Made by a program: the position numbers and the translations under genes | Notes under the pieces: generated by a model | What the model saw: only the letters and a program-made list of their open reading frames with translations | Told to the model about the DNA's origin: nothing | Databases searched by the model: none | Source of the DNA: Clostridia bacterium | GTDB lineage: Bacteria; Bacillota_A; Clostridia; Oscillospirales; CAG-272 | DNA: 11,049 nt | NCBI GenBank assembly: GCA_017407885.1 | Contig: JAFQVU010000074.1 | Span: 1 to 11,049 of the forward strand | Reading direction: 5' to 3' | Shown: piece by piece, positions 1 to 6,325 of the stretch | How the letters are laid out: each line of letters begins with the position of its first letter | How positions within the stretch are numbered: position 1 is the first letter of the stretch

Positions 1-238
1 CTTGATTTTTTCCGGAAGCATAATACTTTTTTACAATGTGCGCCACCAAGCGAAGGTTGTGCTCAATAAGCTCTGCGCGCGCTTCTTTATCCCCCTCTTC
101 ACGCATCAAACGAAAGCATTCCCTCTCTCGCTGTGCACTGAGCGGCGGCGGAAATGTACCACCGTATGCACCGCCGTTTGAGACACGCAAAAATATAAAA
201 AGCAGGTGTGAGAGAAAATCTTCTAACATAAAATTCAT
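1..238 (-). CDS. sigK: Pro-sigma-K, late mother-cell sporulation sigma factor (5' part only)
   Basis: This is the N-terminal 79 codons of a sigma-70 family factor, cut by the left edge. The residues [17 protein letters not shown] (about 58-74) are the region-2 signature of SigK; SigE and SigF/G differ at LVAHIVKK. The PPPLS segment before it (about 30-34) matches the FPxPLS that follows the cleaved leader in Bacillus and clostridial SigK. The first ~20 residues contain a hydrophobic stretch ([12 protein letters not shown]), consistent with a membrane-tethering pro-sequence removed by a SpoIVFB-type protease. In the family, SigK directs late mother-cell genes for coat and spore maturation. The start is ATG at 238 with a perfect GGAGG at 245-249. 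A sigma-E-like promoter and a hairpin lie just upstream. Whether the gene is interrupted by a skin-like element cannot be seen, because that part is outside the window. Confidence 0.9.
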   Translation of the reverse strand, partial: MNFMLEDFLSHLLFIFLRVSNGGAYGGTFPPPLSAQRERECFRLMREEGDKEARAELIEHNLRLVAHIVKKYYASGKNQ

Positions 239-249
239 ATAGTACCTCC

Positions 250-285
250 AAAAAATAAAGGATGCCAACCGTATTGACATCCTTT
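250..285 (-). terminator. Bidirectional hairpin terminator between the SLOG gene and sigK
   Basis: The inverted repeat 257-266 / 276-285 forms a 10-bp stem, including one G-T wobble, with a 9-nt loop. On the minus strand six T residues follow (250-255), the layout of an intrinsic terminator for the upstream SLOG gene. On the plus strand the same hairpin is followed by a T run at 283-288. The minus-strand T run ends directly at the sigK Shine-Dalgarno (245-249), so the hairpin would also lie in the sigK leader if the promoter at 291-319 is used. Confidence 0.75.
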
Positions 286-290
286 TTTAA

Positions 291-319
291 TGTTTATGTA
301 AACTGAAGAGATAATATTC
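291..319 (-). promoter_or_regulatory. Candidate sigma-E-type promoter for sigK
   Basis: On the minus strand, GAATATT (319-313) fits the published Bacillus sigma-E -35 consensus KMATATT in full. After a 14-nt spacer, CATAAACA (298-291) matches the -10 consensus CATACAMT at six of eight positions. The expected start site is near 284, at the first arm of the hairpin that precedes the sigK Shine-Dalgarno. In Bacillus, sigK transcription depends on sigma-E, so position and type agree. This is a consensus match by eye and has not been scored against background. Confidence 0.55.
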
Positions 320-321
320 AC

Positions 322-795
322 TCAAACTATATGAACCGCGATTCCTTGGGATTTTGCACGTTCTATCAAGTCCGCAAGACGCGGAATCGACGGATCTCCG
401 ACAACGATAAGCTGTCTCGCTTCATTAAGCAAACATCCCTCGCCGATATTCTCCCCCCTCGTCTCTATGACTCTGTCAGCATTCTCGAGAAGATTGTAAT
501 AGCGTTCGCGCCGTTCCGGATGCCATCGCGCGGCTTGAAGCTCCGATGTTGGCACAGCGGTAAGGCATACGTCAGTTCCCATTGCTTTTATGGCAAGGCA
601 TGCCTCTGCCCCCCACATTGCCACGCCCTGATCAAGCGTTGACACAAACTCGCTGTATCCGCTTGCAATTGCGTCCTGCATCGCAGATACAAGACGGTAT
701 TTCATTAACGCACAGCCATAGTATTCTTCATCGTATCCGAATTGAAGCTCATCGGGATTTTCACCCGCTATAGCACATATTTTTTTATTCTCCAT
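322..795 (-). CDS. SLOG/YpsA-like (DUF1273) family protein, divergent and short
   Basis: This 157-residue protein resembles the clostridial YpsA/DUF1273 branch of the SLOG superfamily, a Rossmann-like fold that binds nucleotide-derived ligands. Family features seen are the N-terminal strand ICAIAGENP followed by FGYDEE (about 6-25), SGYSEFVSTLDQGVAMWGAE (about 45-64), and WHPERRERYYNLLENADRV (about 91-109). It is unusual in two places: the usual (T)GHRP is AGENP, and the usual RNRYMVD segment after GCML is missing, leaving GCLLNEARQLIVVGDP. The ligand pocket may therefore be altered. It starts at ATG 795 with AAAGGAT about 8 nt upstream, has its own promoter (854-862), and ends in a terminator before sigK. 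In Bacillus, YpsA affects cell division, but no specific role can be assigned here. Confidence 0.75.
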   Translation of the reverse strand: MENKKICAIAGENPDELQFGYDEEYYGCALMKYRLVSAMQDAIASGYSEFVSTLDQGVAMWGAEACLAIKAMGTDVCLTAVPTSELQAARWHPERRERYYNLLENADRVIETRGENIGEGCLLNEARQLIVVGDPSIPRLADLIERAKSQGIAVHIV

Positions 796-853
796 ATATA
801 AATCCTTTCAGAAAATCAGGTATTATCTATTTCCATTGTCTTTGTGTGACACT

Positions 854-862
854 ATTATACCA
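854..862 (-). promoter_or_regulatory. Extended -10 promoter for the SLOG gene
   Basis: The minus strand reads TGGTATAAT (862-854), a perfect extended -10 (TG-N-TATAAT). No good -35 lies at 16-18 bp, which extended -10 promoters can tolerate. The start site would be near 847, giving a leader of about 50 nt. An inverted repeat, TATCCGA / TCGGATA (863-869 and 893-899), begins directly upstream of the -10 and could be an operator. Apart from this promoter and the dapB terminator, the gene-free stretch 796-1020 shows nothing I can name. Confidence 0.6.
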
Positions 863-980
863 TATCCGAAATAAAAGGATTGTCGAACGCTGTCGGATAG
901 GACAAAATATTTTATTTTTCTTCATTTCCAAATAAAATTTTTTACCAAAAACTGCTCGACGGACTCGAATCCGCACGAAC

Positions 981-1015
981 AAAAAATCCGGGGAACCGCC
1001 ACAAGACGGTCCCCC
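981..1015 (-). terminator. Intrinsic terminator of the dapA-dapB unit
   Basis: A 9-bp GC-rich stem (990-998 with 1007-1015, one mismatch) is followed on the minus strand by six T residues (986-981). It lies a few bases after the dapB stop codon, where a terminator for the dap transcript is expected. Confidence 0.85.
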
Positions 1016-1020
1016 GCTTT

Positions 1021-1782
1021 TTATTCTCCTGCTATCATAGTTGACATATCGTAAAATCCGGCAGGCTTTCCTTTTATGTACGCTGCCGCGCGGAGTGCAC
1101 CGCGTGCAAATACGTCACGTGATGCCGCGCTGTGGCTGACAGTAATGATTTCATCTGCACCGCAGAACATCACCTCATGCTCACCTACTATCGTTCCGCC
1201 GCGCACCGAACTGATGCCAATCTCGTTCTTGGCTCTCGCCGCGCGTTTTGACTGACGCTCGTATGTGTATTCCGCGTCATATTCGACGGTCTCCGCCAAC
1301 GCATCGGCAATCATAAGAGCCGTACCGCTCGGGGCATCAAGCTTTTTATTGTGATGCTTCTCAACGATCTCAATGTCAAAGTCCTCTCCGAGAATTGCCG
1401 CCGCTTTCTTTGTCAGTTCGATAAGAAGGTTTATTCCAATCGACATATTGCGTGAGAAGAATACCGGTATCTTCTCCGACGCCGCGCGGATAGCCGCTGT
1501 TTCCTCCTCGGTATGTCCCGTAGTACAAACAACTATCGGAAGCTTCTTGGATATGGCATAGTCAAGAAGCTTCGGTGTTGCAGTGTGATGCGAGAAGTCG
1601 ATGATTGCATCCACGTCAACATTTACGTCGTACGGATCCTGATAGATCGGTATAGTGTCAACAGACGGTACAACATCTATTCCTGCAACGATTTTGTATT
1701 CCTCGCTTCCCTCGGCAGCCGCACGTGTGGCTTTTCCCATGCGTCCCGCGATGCCGGAGAAAAGAATTCGAGTCTCTTTCAT
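1021..1782 (-). CDS. dapB: 4-hydroxy-tetrahydrodipicolinate reductase
   Basis: DapB reduces the DapA product to tetrahydrodipicolinate with NAD(P)H in the cytoplasm, on the way to diaminopimelate (cell wall) and lysine. The 253-residue length is normal. The N-terminal nucleotide-binding motif GIAGRMG is at 10-16. The catalytic and substrate-binding signature EKHHNKKLDAPSGTA is at 141-155, with the acid/base histidine in HH (143-144), lysine 147 and the SGT phosphate-binding-like loop. RNMSIGIN (111-118) and HSAASRDVFARGAL near the C-terminus are also family-typical. It starts at ATG 1782 with an AGGAG about 7 nt upstream, 33 bp after dapA, so the two genes are surely cotranscribed and jointly controlled by the lysine riboswitch upstream of dapA. 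A terminator follows directly. Confidence 0.97.
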   Translation of the reverse strand: MKETRILFSGIAGRMGKATRAAAEGSEEYKIVAGIDVVPSVDTIPIYQDPYDVNVDVDAIIDFSHHTATPKLLDYAISKKLPIVVCTTGHTEEETAAIRAASEKIPVFFSRNMSIGINLLIELTKKAAAILGEDFDIEIVEKHHNKKLDAPSGTALMIADALAETVEYDAEYTYERQSKRAARAKNEIGISSVRGGTIVGEHEVMFCGADEIITVSHSAASRDVFARGALRAAAYIKGKPAGFYDMSTMIAGE

Positions 1783-1815
1783 TTTGTTTCTCCTGTTTTT
1801 TCGATTATCAAGGTA

Positions 1816-2706
1816 TTATATAATGCCGTACTCTTTAAGCACTGCAGCGAGCTTTGCCTTATTTGAATCTTCCATTTCGCAAAGAGGCAAGCGCATCTCT
1901 TCCGAGCAATATCCCATCATTGCCATTGCAGTCTTTGCCGGAATCGGGTTAACTTCGCAGAAGAGAGTATTTGCAAGCTTCAAAAGCTTCAATTGAAGCT
2001 CTGCGGATTCTTTGGCCTTTCCTTCAAACCAGAGACGGCAGATATCGTGTGTTTCCTTAGGAACTACATTCGAGAGCACTGAAATAACGCCCTTGGCACC
2101 AAGAGAAAGAATCGGTACGATCTGGTCATCGTTTCCGCTGTAGATATCAAGCGAGTCACCAAGCTCTGCGGCAATCTCCGCGATCGCGCTGATATTTCCG
2201 CTTGCCTCCTTGGTTGCAACGATGCGCTCGTGCTTTGCAAGCTCCTTATAAACCGGAAGTGAAATATTGCATCCAGTACGTGAAGGAACATTGTAAAGTA
2301 TTATCGGCTTGTCAGTCGCATCCGCAACGGCAAGAAAACTTTTTATAAGTCCCTTGGGGGTAGCTTTATTGTAATAAGGGGTAACGAGCAGAAGCGCGTC
2401 TGCGCCGACATCGCATGCATACTTTGAAAGCTCTATCGCATAATCGGTATCGTTTGATCCCGTACCTGCAATAACCGGCACACGTCCTGCAACCTTTTCA
2501 ACACAGTAGCGGATACATTCGCGGTGCTCCTCATCGGTTAAAGTGGAAGCCTCTCCGGTAGTACCGCAGATAACAATAGCATCCGTTGAGCCTGCAATCT
2601 GGCGCTCAATAAGTGTACCGAGCTGCTCGTAATTGACCTTATTATCGGTAAAAGGAGTAACGATGGCGACTGCCGCGCCTGTAAAAACTGTACCTTTAGT
2701 TGACAT
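1816..2706 (-). CDS. dapA: 4-hydroxy-tetrahydrodipicolinate synthase
   Basis: DapA condenses pyruvate with aspartate semialdehyde, the entry step to diaminopimelate and lysine. From the chosen start the protein has 296 residues, the usual length. Signatures of the class I TIM-barrel aldolase family are all present: GTTGE at 48-52 (pyruvate carboxylate binding), YYNK at 111-114, YNVPSRTG at 138-145 (catalytic tyrosine and substrate arginine), and the Schiff-base lysine K166 in KEASG. I chose ATG 2706 because AAAGGA (2720-2715) sits 8 nt upstream and the protein then begins MSTKGTVFTG, as in relatives. An in-frame TTG at 2751 would add 15 residues without a ribosome site. Expression is controlled by the upstream lysine riboswitch and terminator. 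Confidence 0.97.
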   Translation of the reverse strand: MSTKGTVFTGAAVAIVTPFTDNKVNYEQLGTLIERQIAGSTDAIVICGTTGEASTLTDEEHRECIRYCVEKVAGRVPVIAGTGSNDTDYAIELSKYACDVGADALLLVTPYYNKATPKGLIKSFLAVADATDKPIILYNVPSRTGCNISLPVYKELAKHERIVATKEASGNISAIAEIAAELGDSLDIYSGNDDQIVPILSLGAKGVISVLSNVVPKETHDICRLWFEGKAKESAELQLKLLKLANTLFCEVNPIPAKTAMAMMGYCSEEMRLPLCEMEDSNKAKLAAVLKEYGII

Positions 2707-2731
2707 AATTATCATCCTTTCATTGACTTCG

Positions 2732-2806
2732 CCTCGGGAAATTATGTACAATTCGCGACCGGATTTGCCGGCGCTTGTTGATACTTAATGAGAATTTTCG
2801 CCGAGG
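2732..2806 (-). other. Structured dapA leader behind the riboswitch terminator
   Basis: On the minus strand, 2806-2793 and 2743-2732 can pair over 12 bp with two single-base bulges (CCTCGG against CCGAGG, then GAAAATT against AATTT). Inside this stem, 2774-2768 (GCGCCGG) and 2762-2755 (CCGGTCGC) form a second 7-bp helix with one bulged base and a 5-nt loop. The structure starts right after the terminator T tract and ends about 12 nt before the dapA Shine-Dalgarno. It is not part of the usual lysine aptamer. Role unknown; it could protect processed mRNA or affect translation. Confidence 0.4.
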
Positions 2807-2810
2807 GAGT

Positions 2811-2904
2811 AAAAAAATAAAAAAACCGGTTGAAAACCGGCTATCTATGTACTATAATATATATGGAGCTTTTTTGCTCACATATATCTAATACATTAAG
2901 ATAG
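2811..2904 (-). terminator. Riboswitch expression platform: antiterminator and intrinsic terminator
   Basis: The terminator is CCGGTT-TTC-AACCGG (2840-2826), extendable by two weaker base pairs, followed by seven T residues (2825-2819) and, after one A, seven more. The competing antiterminator is also visible. CTATCT (2904-2899), the 3' strand of aptamer helix P1, is complementary to AGATAG (2846-2841) at the foot of the terminator. The pairing continues as ATGTA/TACAT after a 2-nt bulge, and the segment between them folds as an AT-rich hairpin with GAGC/GCTC around an A6 loop (2857-2887). Lysine binding would lock P1 and free the terminator. Confidence 0.8.
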
Positions 2905-3069
2905 CACTCCATCACATAAATGATGACAGTTCTTCGGATATTCTCCCAAAGAACCAGACAAGCCTTGCTTCGCCTCACAGCTTATCTTCGGCACTCAGCG
3001 CCTTTCGGTAACGCGCAACGGCGGCGAAGCCTTGCGATACCTAATAATCGGAGAATGCGCCTCTATCAT
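2897..3069 (-). ncRNA. Lysine riboswitch (L box) aptamer
   Basis: The minus strand from 3069 follows the conserved lysine-aptamer pattern known from Bacillus lysC. It opens with GATAGAGGCGC (P1 and the start of the core). Next come CCGAAAGG and GTGCCGAAG in the middle, AGGCGAAGCAAGGC, then CTGGTT...AACTGTCATCA. A short CATCA/TGATG hairpin follows, and it closes with GGAGTGCTATC, where GATAG and CTATC pair as P1. It lies between a promoter (3085-3113) and a terminator/antiterminator, upstream of dapA. Inference from the class: bound lysine causes premature termination and lowers dapA-dapB expression. A covariance-model search (Rfam Lysine family) would settle it, but the conserved core is easy to recognise. 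Confidence 0.93.
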
Positions 3070-3084
3070 AATTTATTTACTATT

Positions 3085-3113
3085 ATGATATCACATTTCC
3101 CCCGACTTGTCAA
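3085..3113 (-). promoter_or_regulatory. Sigma-A-type promoter of the lysine riboswitch-dapA-dapB transcript
   Basis: On the minus strand a perfect -35 TTGACA (3113-3108) is followed by a 17-bp spacer and TATCAT (3090-3085), five of six matches to the -10 consensus. The start site would be near 3078, about ten bases before helix P1 of the riboswitch. Confidence 0.85.
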
Positions 3114-3162
3114 ACCCCTACGCTGTAAATCTTTTAAAATTTAAGGAGCATATTTTTGTGCA

Positions 3163-4227
3163 ATGATTACAAATAAACGTATCCCTACCGAGCTTACTAC
3201 CAAAGATTTCTTTTACAATCTACCCGAGGAGCTGATTGCGCAGCACCCGAGCGAGGTGCGCGACCGCTCACGCCTGCTTACAATAAACCGTGAAACAGGC
3301 GAGCTTTCTCATGAGATTTTCCATGATATAATAGACCATCTTAACCACGAAGATGTCCTTGTCATAAACAATTCCAAGGTTATCCCTGCACGCCTATACG
3401 GAGTAAAAGAAGGCACGGGAGCAGAGATAGAATTCGTGCTTCTTCGTCAGCACGAGCTTGATTCTTGGGAAGTAATGGTACGTCCCGGCAGACGTGTTAA
3501 GCCCGGCAGTGTCATTATATTCGGAGACGGCTTACTTCGTGCCGAGGTTCAAGAGATTTTAGAGGGCGGAAACCGTATGGTACGCTTTTTATACGATCAC
3601 AGTACAGGCAGTATTTACGATCTGCTCGATAAGATCGGCAGTATGCCCCTTCCCCCTTACATTACGGAACGCCTCGCCGATAAGAGCCGCTACCAAACTG
3701 TATACGCAAAGACCGAGGGTTCTGCGGCTGCCCCCACCGCAGGACTGCATTTCACCGAGGAACTGCTCGATGCTATTCGTGCCAAAGGTATTGCCGTCGT
3801 ACCGGTCATGCTCCACGTAGGGCTCGGCACCTTCCGCCCGGTCAAGGTCGATTCGCTGACCGAGCATGTCATGCACTCGGAATATTTTTCGGTTTCCGAA
3901 GAATCGGCAAAAATCATAAACGAGCGCCGTGCGGCAGGCGGCAGAATTATCGCTGTCGGAACGACCTCATGCCGCACCCTTGAATCGGTCACAGATGACA
4001 ACGGCATCGTTCACGCAATGCATGGAGACACGGGAATATTCATCTACCCAGGCTACAAATTTAAGGCGGTTGACGCGCTTATTACTAATTTCCATCTCCC
4101 TGAAAGCACACTTTTAATGCTTGTCTCCGCATTTTCAAGCCGTGATATAATGCTGAACGCATACGAAACCGCCATTAAAGAAGGCTATCGCTTCTTCTCT
4201 TTTGGCGATGCCTGCTTTATCTACTAA
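3163..4227 (+). CDS. queA: S-adenosylmethionine:tRNA ribosyltransferase-isomerase
   Basis: QueA transfers and rearranges the ribosyl part of SAM onto 7-aminomethyl-7-deazaguanine at tRNA position 34, giving epoxyqueuosine. The 354 residues match the family length. Family motifs include [20 protein letters not shown] near residues 20-39, [57 protein letters not shown] and a C-terminal [19 protein letters not shown]. The ATG at 3163 is the only in-frame start nearby; its AAGGAG (3142-3147) is about 15 nt away, longer than usual. The sequence begins with a ~13-residue extension before the family's normal N-terminus. It is divergent from the dapA unit and is followed after 12 bp by a phosphoesterase gene and then miaA. 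I could not find a convincing queA promoter in 3070-3162. No other queuosine genes are visible, so the precursor is probably made or salvaged elsewhere. Confidence 0.97.
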   Translation: MITNKRIPTELTTKDFFYNLPEELIAQHPSEVRDRSRLLTINRETGELSHEIFHDIIDHLNHEDVLVINNSKVIPARLYGVKEGTGAEIEFVLLRQHELDSWEVMVRPGRRVKPGSVIIFGDGLLRAEVQEILEGGNRMVRFLYDHSTGSIYDLLDKIGSMPLPPYITERLADKSRYQTVYAKTEGSAAAPTAGLHFTEELLDAIRAKGIAVVPVMLHVGLGTFRPVKVDSLTEHVMHSEYFSVSEESAKIINERRAAGGRIIAVGTTSCRTLESVTDDNGIVHAMHGDTGIFIYPGYKFKAVDALITNFHLPESTLLMLVSAFSSRDIMLNAYETAIKEGYRFFSFGDACFIY

Positions 4228-4239
4228 GTTGGTGCAAGC

Positions 4240-5316
4240 ATGTCAAAAATCATAAAAACACACCGTGGTGGATGTGATTTCACACTCGAGCTTCCGCCGG
4301 AACGTGTTGGGACTGAAATCACGCTATTACAGCTCACCGACACGCAAATTATAGACGAATCGCAATCTCGAACGCCCGGGCGTCTGAGGCACGATGAACG
4401 AAGCGCGTGGTCACGCACAAATATCAGCAAAAACTGTTATAACCATATCCGCAGTCTTGTTGCGCAGTCACGTCCCGACCTTATATTTTTCACAGGAGAC
4501 GTTGTCTACGGCTCTTTTGATGACAGCGGTGAAATTCTTGCAGAATTTATAGAATTCATGGATAGCCTTGAGGTACCGTGGACTATGGTATTCGGTAATC
4601 ACGACAACGAATCAAAGATCGGTGTCGCAAAGCAATGTGAGATGCTTGAAAGAAGTAAATTCTGTCTTTTTGCAAGGGGAGATGTATCGGGAAATTCAAA
4701 TTTCACCATAGGTATCTCCTGCGGCGGAAATATCAGGCGCGTTATGTACATGCTCGACTCGGGCGGATGTATCGCAGACGCCAATCTTTGCCCCGATCAG
4801 CTTGAATTGATGCGTGAGCGCGGTGAGGCAGTACGAAAGGAACACGGCGATATTCCCGGATTTATGGCGTTTCATATTCCTGTGGATATTTTCCACGAAG
4901 CCGAATATTCAAAAGGATATTCCTCACCGGATGCCCCGAATTATCTTCTCGGTGTTGACACTGTTCCGTCTGACGGGGACTTCGGCTTCAATTGCGAAGA
5001 AGCAAAATATGCAAGTCCGTACATCGCTACCGATGAAGGCTTAACATCGGCAATATCCGCCTGCCGTATAGACGGCATTTTTGTCGGACACTGCCACAAG
5101 ATTGCGACATGCATAAATTATAGCGGCATGAAGCTGGTCTTCGGTCTGAAAACCGGTCAGTACGACTATCATCTTGAAGGACAGCTCGGCGGCACTGTAA
5201 TTACGCTTGATTCTGCAAATGACAGCTTCAAAGTGCATTATCTTCCCTCGCTCGTCCCCCATGGACCTTTCCCGATAAGCGGCGCAGTATATTCCAATAA
5301 TTTTTTAGTGGAGTGA
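4240..5316 (+). CDS. Calcineurin-like metallophosphoesterase, substrate unknown
   Basis: This 358-residue protein carries the metal-binding signature of the calcineurin-like phosphoesterase fold in order: LTDTQ (32-36), TGDVV (85-89), FGNHDN (118-123), FHIP (211-214) and GHCHK (283-287). The first motif is D-x-Q where most members have D-x-H; D-x-Q is also found in the ADP-ribose/CDP-alcohol phosphatase group. The overall layout resembles the PhoD/Dcr2-like, purple-acid-phosphatase-related proteins of clostridia. No signal peptide or membrane segment is evident, so it is probably cytoplasmic. It begins 12 bp after queA with a weak ribosome site (GGTG) and its end nearly meets miaA, so the three genes likely form one operon. 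Substrate and link to tRNA modification are unknown. Confidence 0.85.
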   Translation: MSKIIKTHRGGCDFTLELPPERVGTEITLLQLTDTQIIDESQSRTPGRLRHDERSAWSRTNISKNCYNHIRSLVAQSRPDLIFFTGDVVYGSFDDSGEILAEFIEFMDSLEVPWTMVFGNHDNESKIGVAKQCEMLERSKFCLFARGDVSGNSNFTIGISCGGNIRRVMYMLDSGGCIADANLCPDQLELMRERGEAVRKEHGDIPGFMAFHIPVDIFHEAEYSKGYSSPDAPNYLLGVDTVPSDGDFGFNCEEAKYASPYIATDEGLTSAISACRIDGIFVGHCHKIATCINYSGMKLVFGLKTGQYDYHLEGQLGGTVITLDSANDSFKVHYLPSLVPHGPFPISGAVYSNNFLVE

Positions 5317-5321
5317 TTTTT

Positions 5322-6257
5322 ATGACAACCGAACAAAAGCCCAAAGTCGCCGCTGTTGTCGGCCCTACCGCTTCAGGCAAGACCGCGCTTGCAATCGCGC
5401 TGGCGAAGGAATTCGACGGCGAGGTAATCTCATGTGATTCAATGCAGATATACCGTGGAATGGATATAGGTACCGCGAAGCCAACCGTCTGCGAAATGGA
5501 CGGTATCCCCCACCACATGATTGATATTATCGCCCCCTCAGAGAGCTTCTCCGCCGCCGATTATGCCCCTATGGCAAAGGCCGCGGCTGATGATATTATC
5601 TCACGCGGCAAGCTGCCGATATTCTGCGGCGGCACGGGACTCTATCTTGACGCTGTCCTCACCGCCAACGATTACGCCGATGTCGAGACCGATCAAGCAC
5701 TCCGCGCCAAACTTATGAAAGAAGCGGAGCAAAACGGTGCAGATGCTATGTGGGAGCGACTTAATTCGGTCGATCCCGAATCCGCCGCGGCAACACATAA
5801 AAACAATGTGAAGCGCGTCGTGCGTGCGCTCGAAATATACCTTTCAAGCGGCATTACAAAAACCGAGTGGGACCGCCGTTCCCGTCTGCGTCCAACGCCG
5901 TTTGATGCTACTGTAATCGCGCTTGAACACGAGCGCGAGGAGCTTTATTCCCGTATTGACCGCAGAGTAGATCTCATGATGGAAATGGGACTTGAAGCCG
6001 AGGTGCGCGGACTTATAGATTCGGGTGCATTGCCACGGTCCTCAACTGCGGCACAGGCAATCGGTTATAAGGAGCTTATTGAGTATTTCGACGGCAAATC
6101 TTCTCTTGATGATGCTATTGCACTTATAAAACAGTCTTCAAGACGCTATGCAAAGCGCCAACTTACATGGTTCAGGCGGAATCCTGGCGTAAATTGGATA
6201 AATTCGGCGGGTAATTTTGAAGTTATTGTAAACATTGCAAAAAAGCTCTTAACTTAA
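5322..6257 (+). CDS. miaA: tRNA dimethylallyltransferase
   Basis: MiaA transfers a dimethylallyl group from DMAPP to adenosine 37 of tRNAs that read UNN codons. The 311-residue product has the P-loop GPTASGKT (14-21), DSMQIYRGMDIGTAKPT (39-55) with the catalytic aspartate, PHHMIDI and FSAADYA, FCGGTGLYLDAVL, and the tRNA-binding NNVKRVVRALEIY. It ends with QTS-like and RRYAKRQLTWFRRN segments typical of the family. I chose ATG 5322 because GGAG (5310-5313) lies 8 nt upstream; an in-frame GTG at 5313 would destroy that spacing. It overlaps no gene but starts 5 bp after the phosphoesterase stop codon, indicating an operon with queA. No terminator follows; the next gene has its own promoter at the end of miaA. 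Confidence 0.97.
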   Translation: MTTEQKPKVAAVVGPTASGKTALAIALAKEFDGEVISCDSMQIYRGMDIGTAKPTVCEMDGIPHHMIDIIAPSESFSAADYAPMAKAAADDIISRGKLPIFCGGTGLYLDAVLTANDYADVETDQALRAKLMKEAEQNGADAMWERLNSVDPESAAATHKNNVKRVVRALEIYLSSGITKTEWDRRSRLRPTPFDATVIALEHEREELYSRIDRRVDLMMEMGLEAEVRGLIDSGALPRSSTAAQAIGYKELIEYFDGKSSLDDAIALIKQSSRRYAKRQLTWFRRNPGVNWINSAGNFEVIVNIAKKLLT

Positions 6258-6277
6258 TGTCGATTATGTGATATAAT
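6249..6277 (+). promoter_or_regulatory. Promoter for the HlyD-like/ylmE-sepF unit
   Basis: TATAAT at 6272-6277 is preceded by TG with one base between (6269-6270), an extended -10. TTAACT at 6249-6254, overlapping the miaA stop region, gives a four-of-six -35 at 17 bp. A second TATAAT occurs at 6285-6290. Either would start a transcript 30-45 nt before the HlyD-like gene. Confidence 0.6.
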
Positions 6278-6325
6278 ATAAGGGTATAATATATTTTAAA
6301 AAACTACCAATATCTTTAAGGTTTC

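Noticed and set aside
36..242. 68-residue plus-strand open frame over sigK
   Set aside because: The opposite strand encodes the recognisable SigK N-terminus with a perfect Shine-Dalgarno; the plus frame has no site or family resemblance.
945..985. tRNA-like T-arm on the minus strand (GGATTCGAGTCC)
   Set aside because: The closing pair of the T stem is A-C instead of G-C, the rest of the stem does not pair, and no acceptor, D or anticodon arm is found nearby. It may be chance or a very decayed remnant, so it was not called.
2707..2751. Upstream TTG start adding 15 residues to DapA
   Set aside because: The ATG at 2706 has a well-spaced AAAGGA and gives the family's normal N-terminus; the extension overlaps the structured leader.
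3076..3140. Candidate plus-strand promoter for queA (TATGAT at 3084-3089; TTGTCA at 3107-3112 with TAAAAT at 3135-3140)
   Set aside because: The first lacks a -35 at proper distance. The second has a 22-bp spacer and would start transcription inside the ribosome site. A queA promoter must exist here or nearby, but I cannot point to it.
2920..3144. 74-residue plus-strand open frame before queA
   Set aside because: It lies across the lysine riboswitch and its promoter and has an arginine-rich, random-looking product.
5313..5321. In-frame GTG start three codons before the miaA ATG
   Set aside because: It overlaps the GGAG ribosome site that serves the ATG at 5322 and lies within the phosphoesterase stop region.
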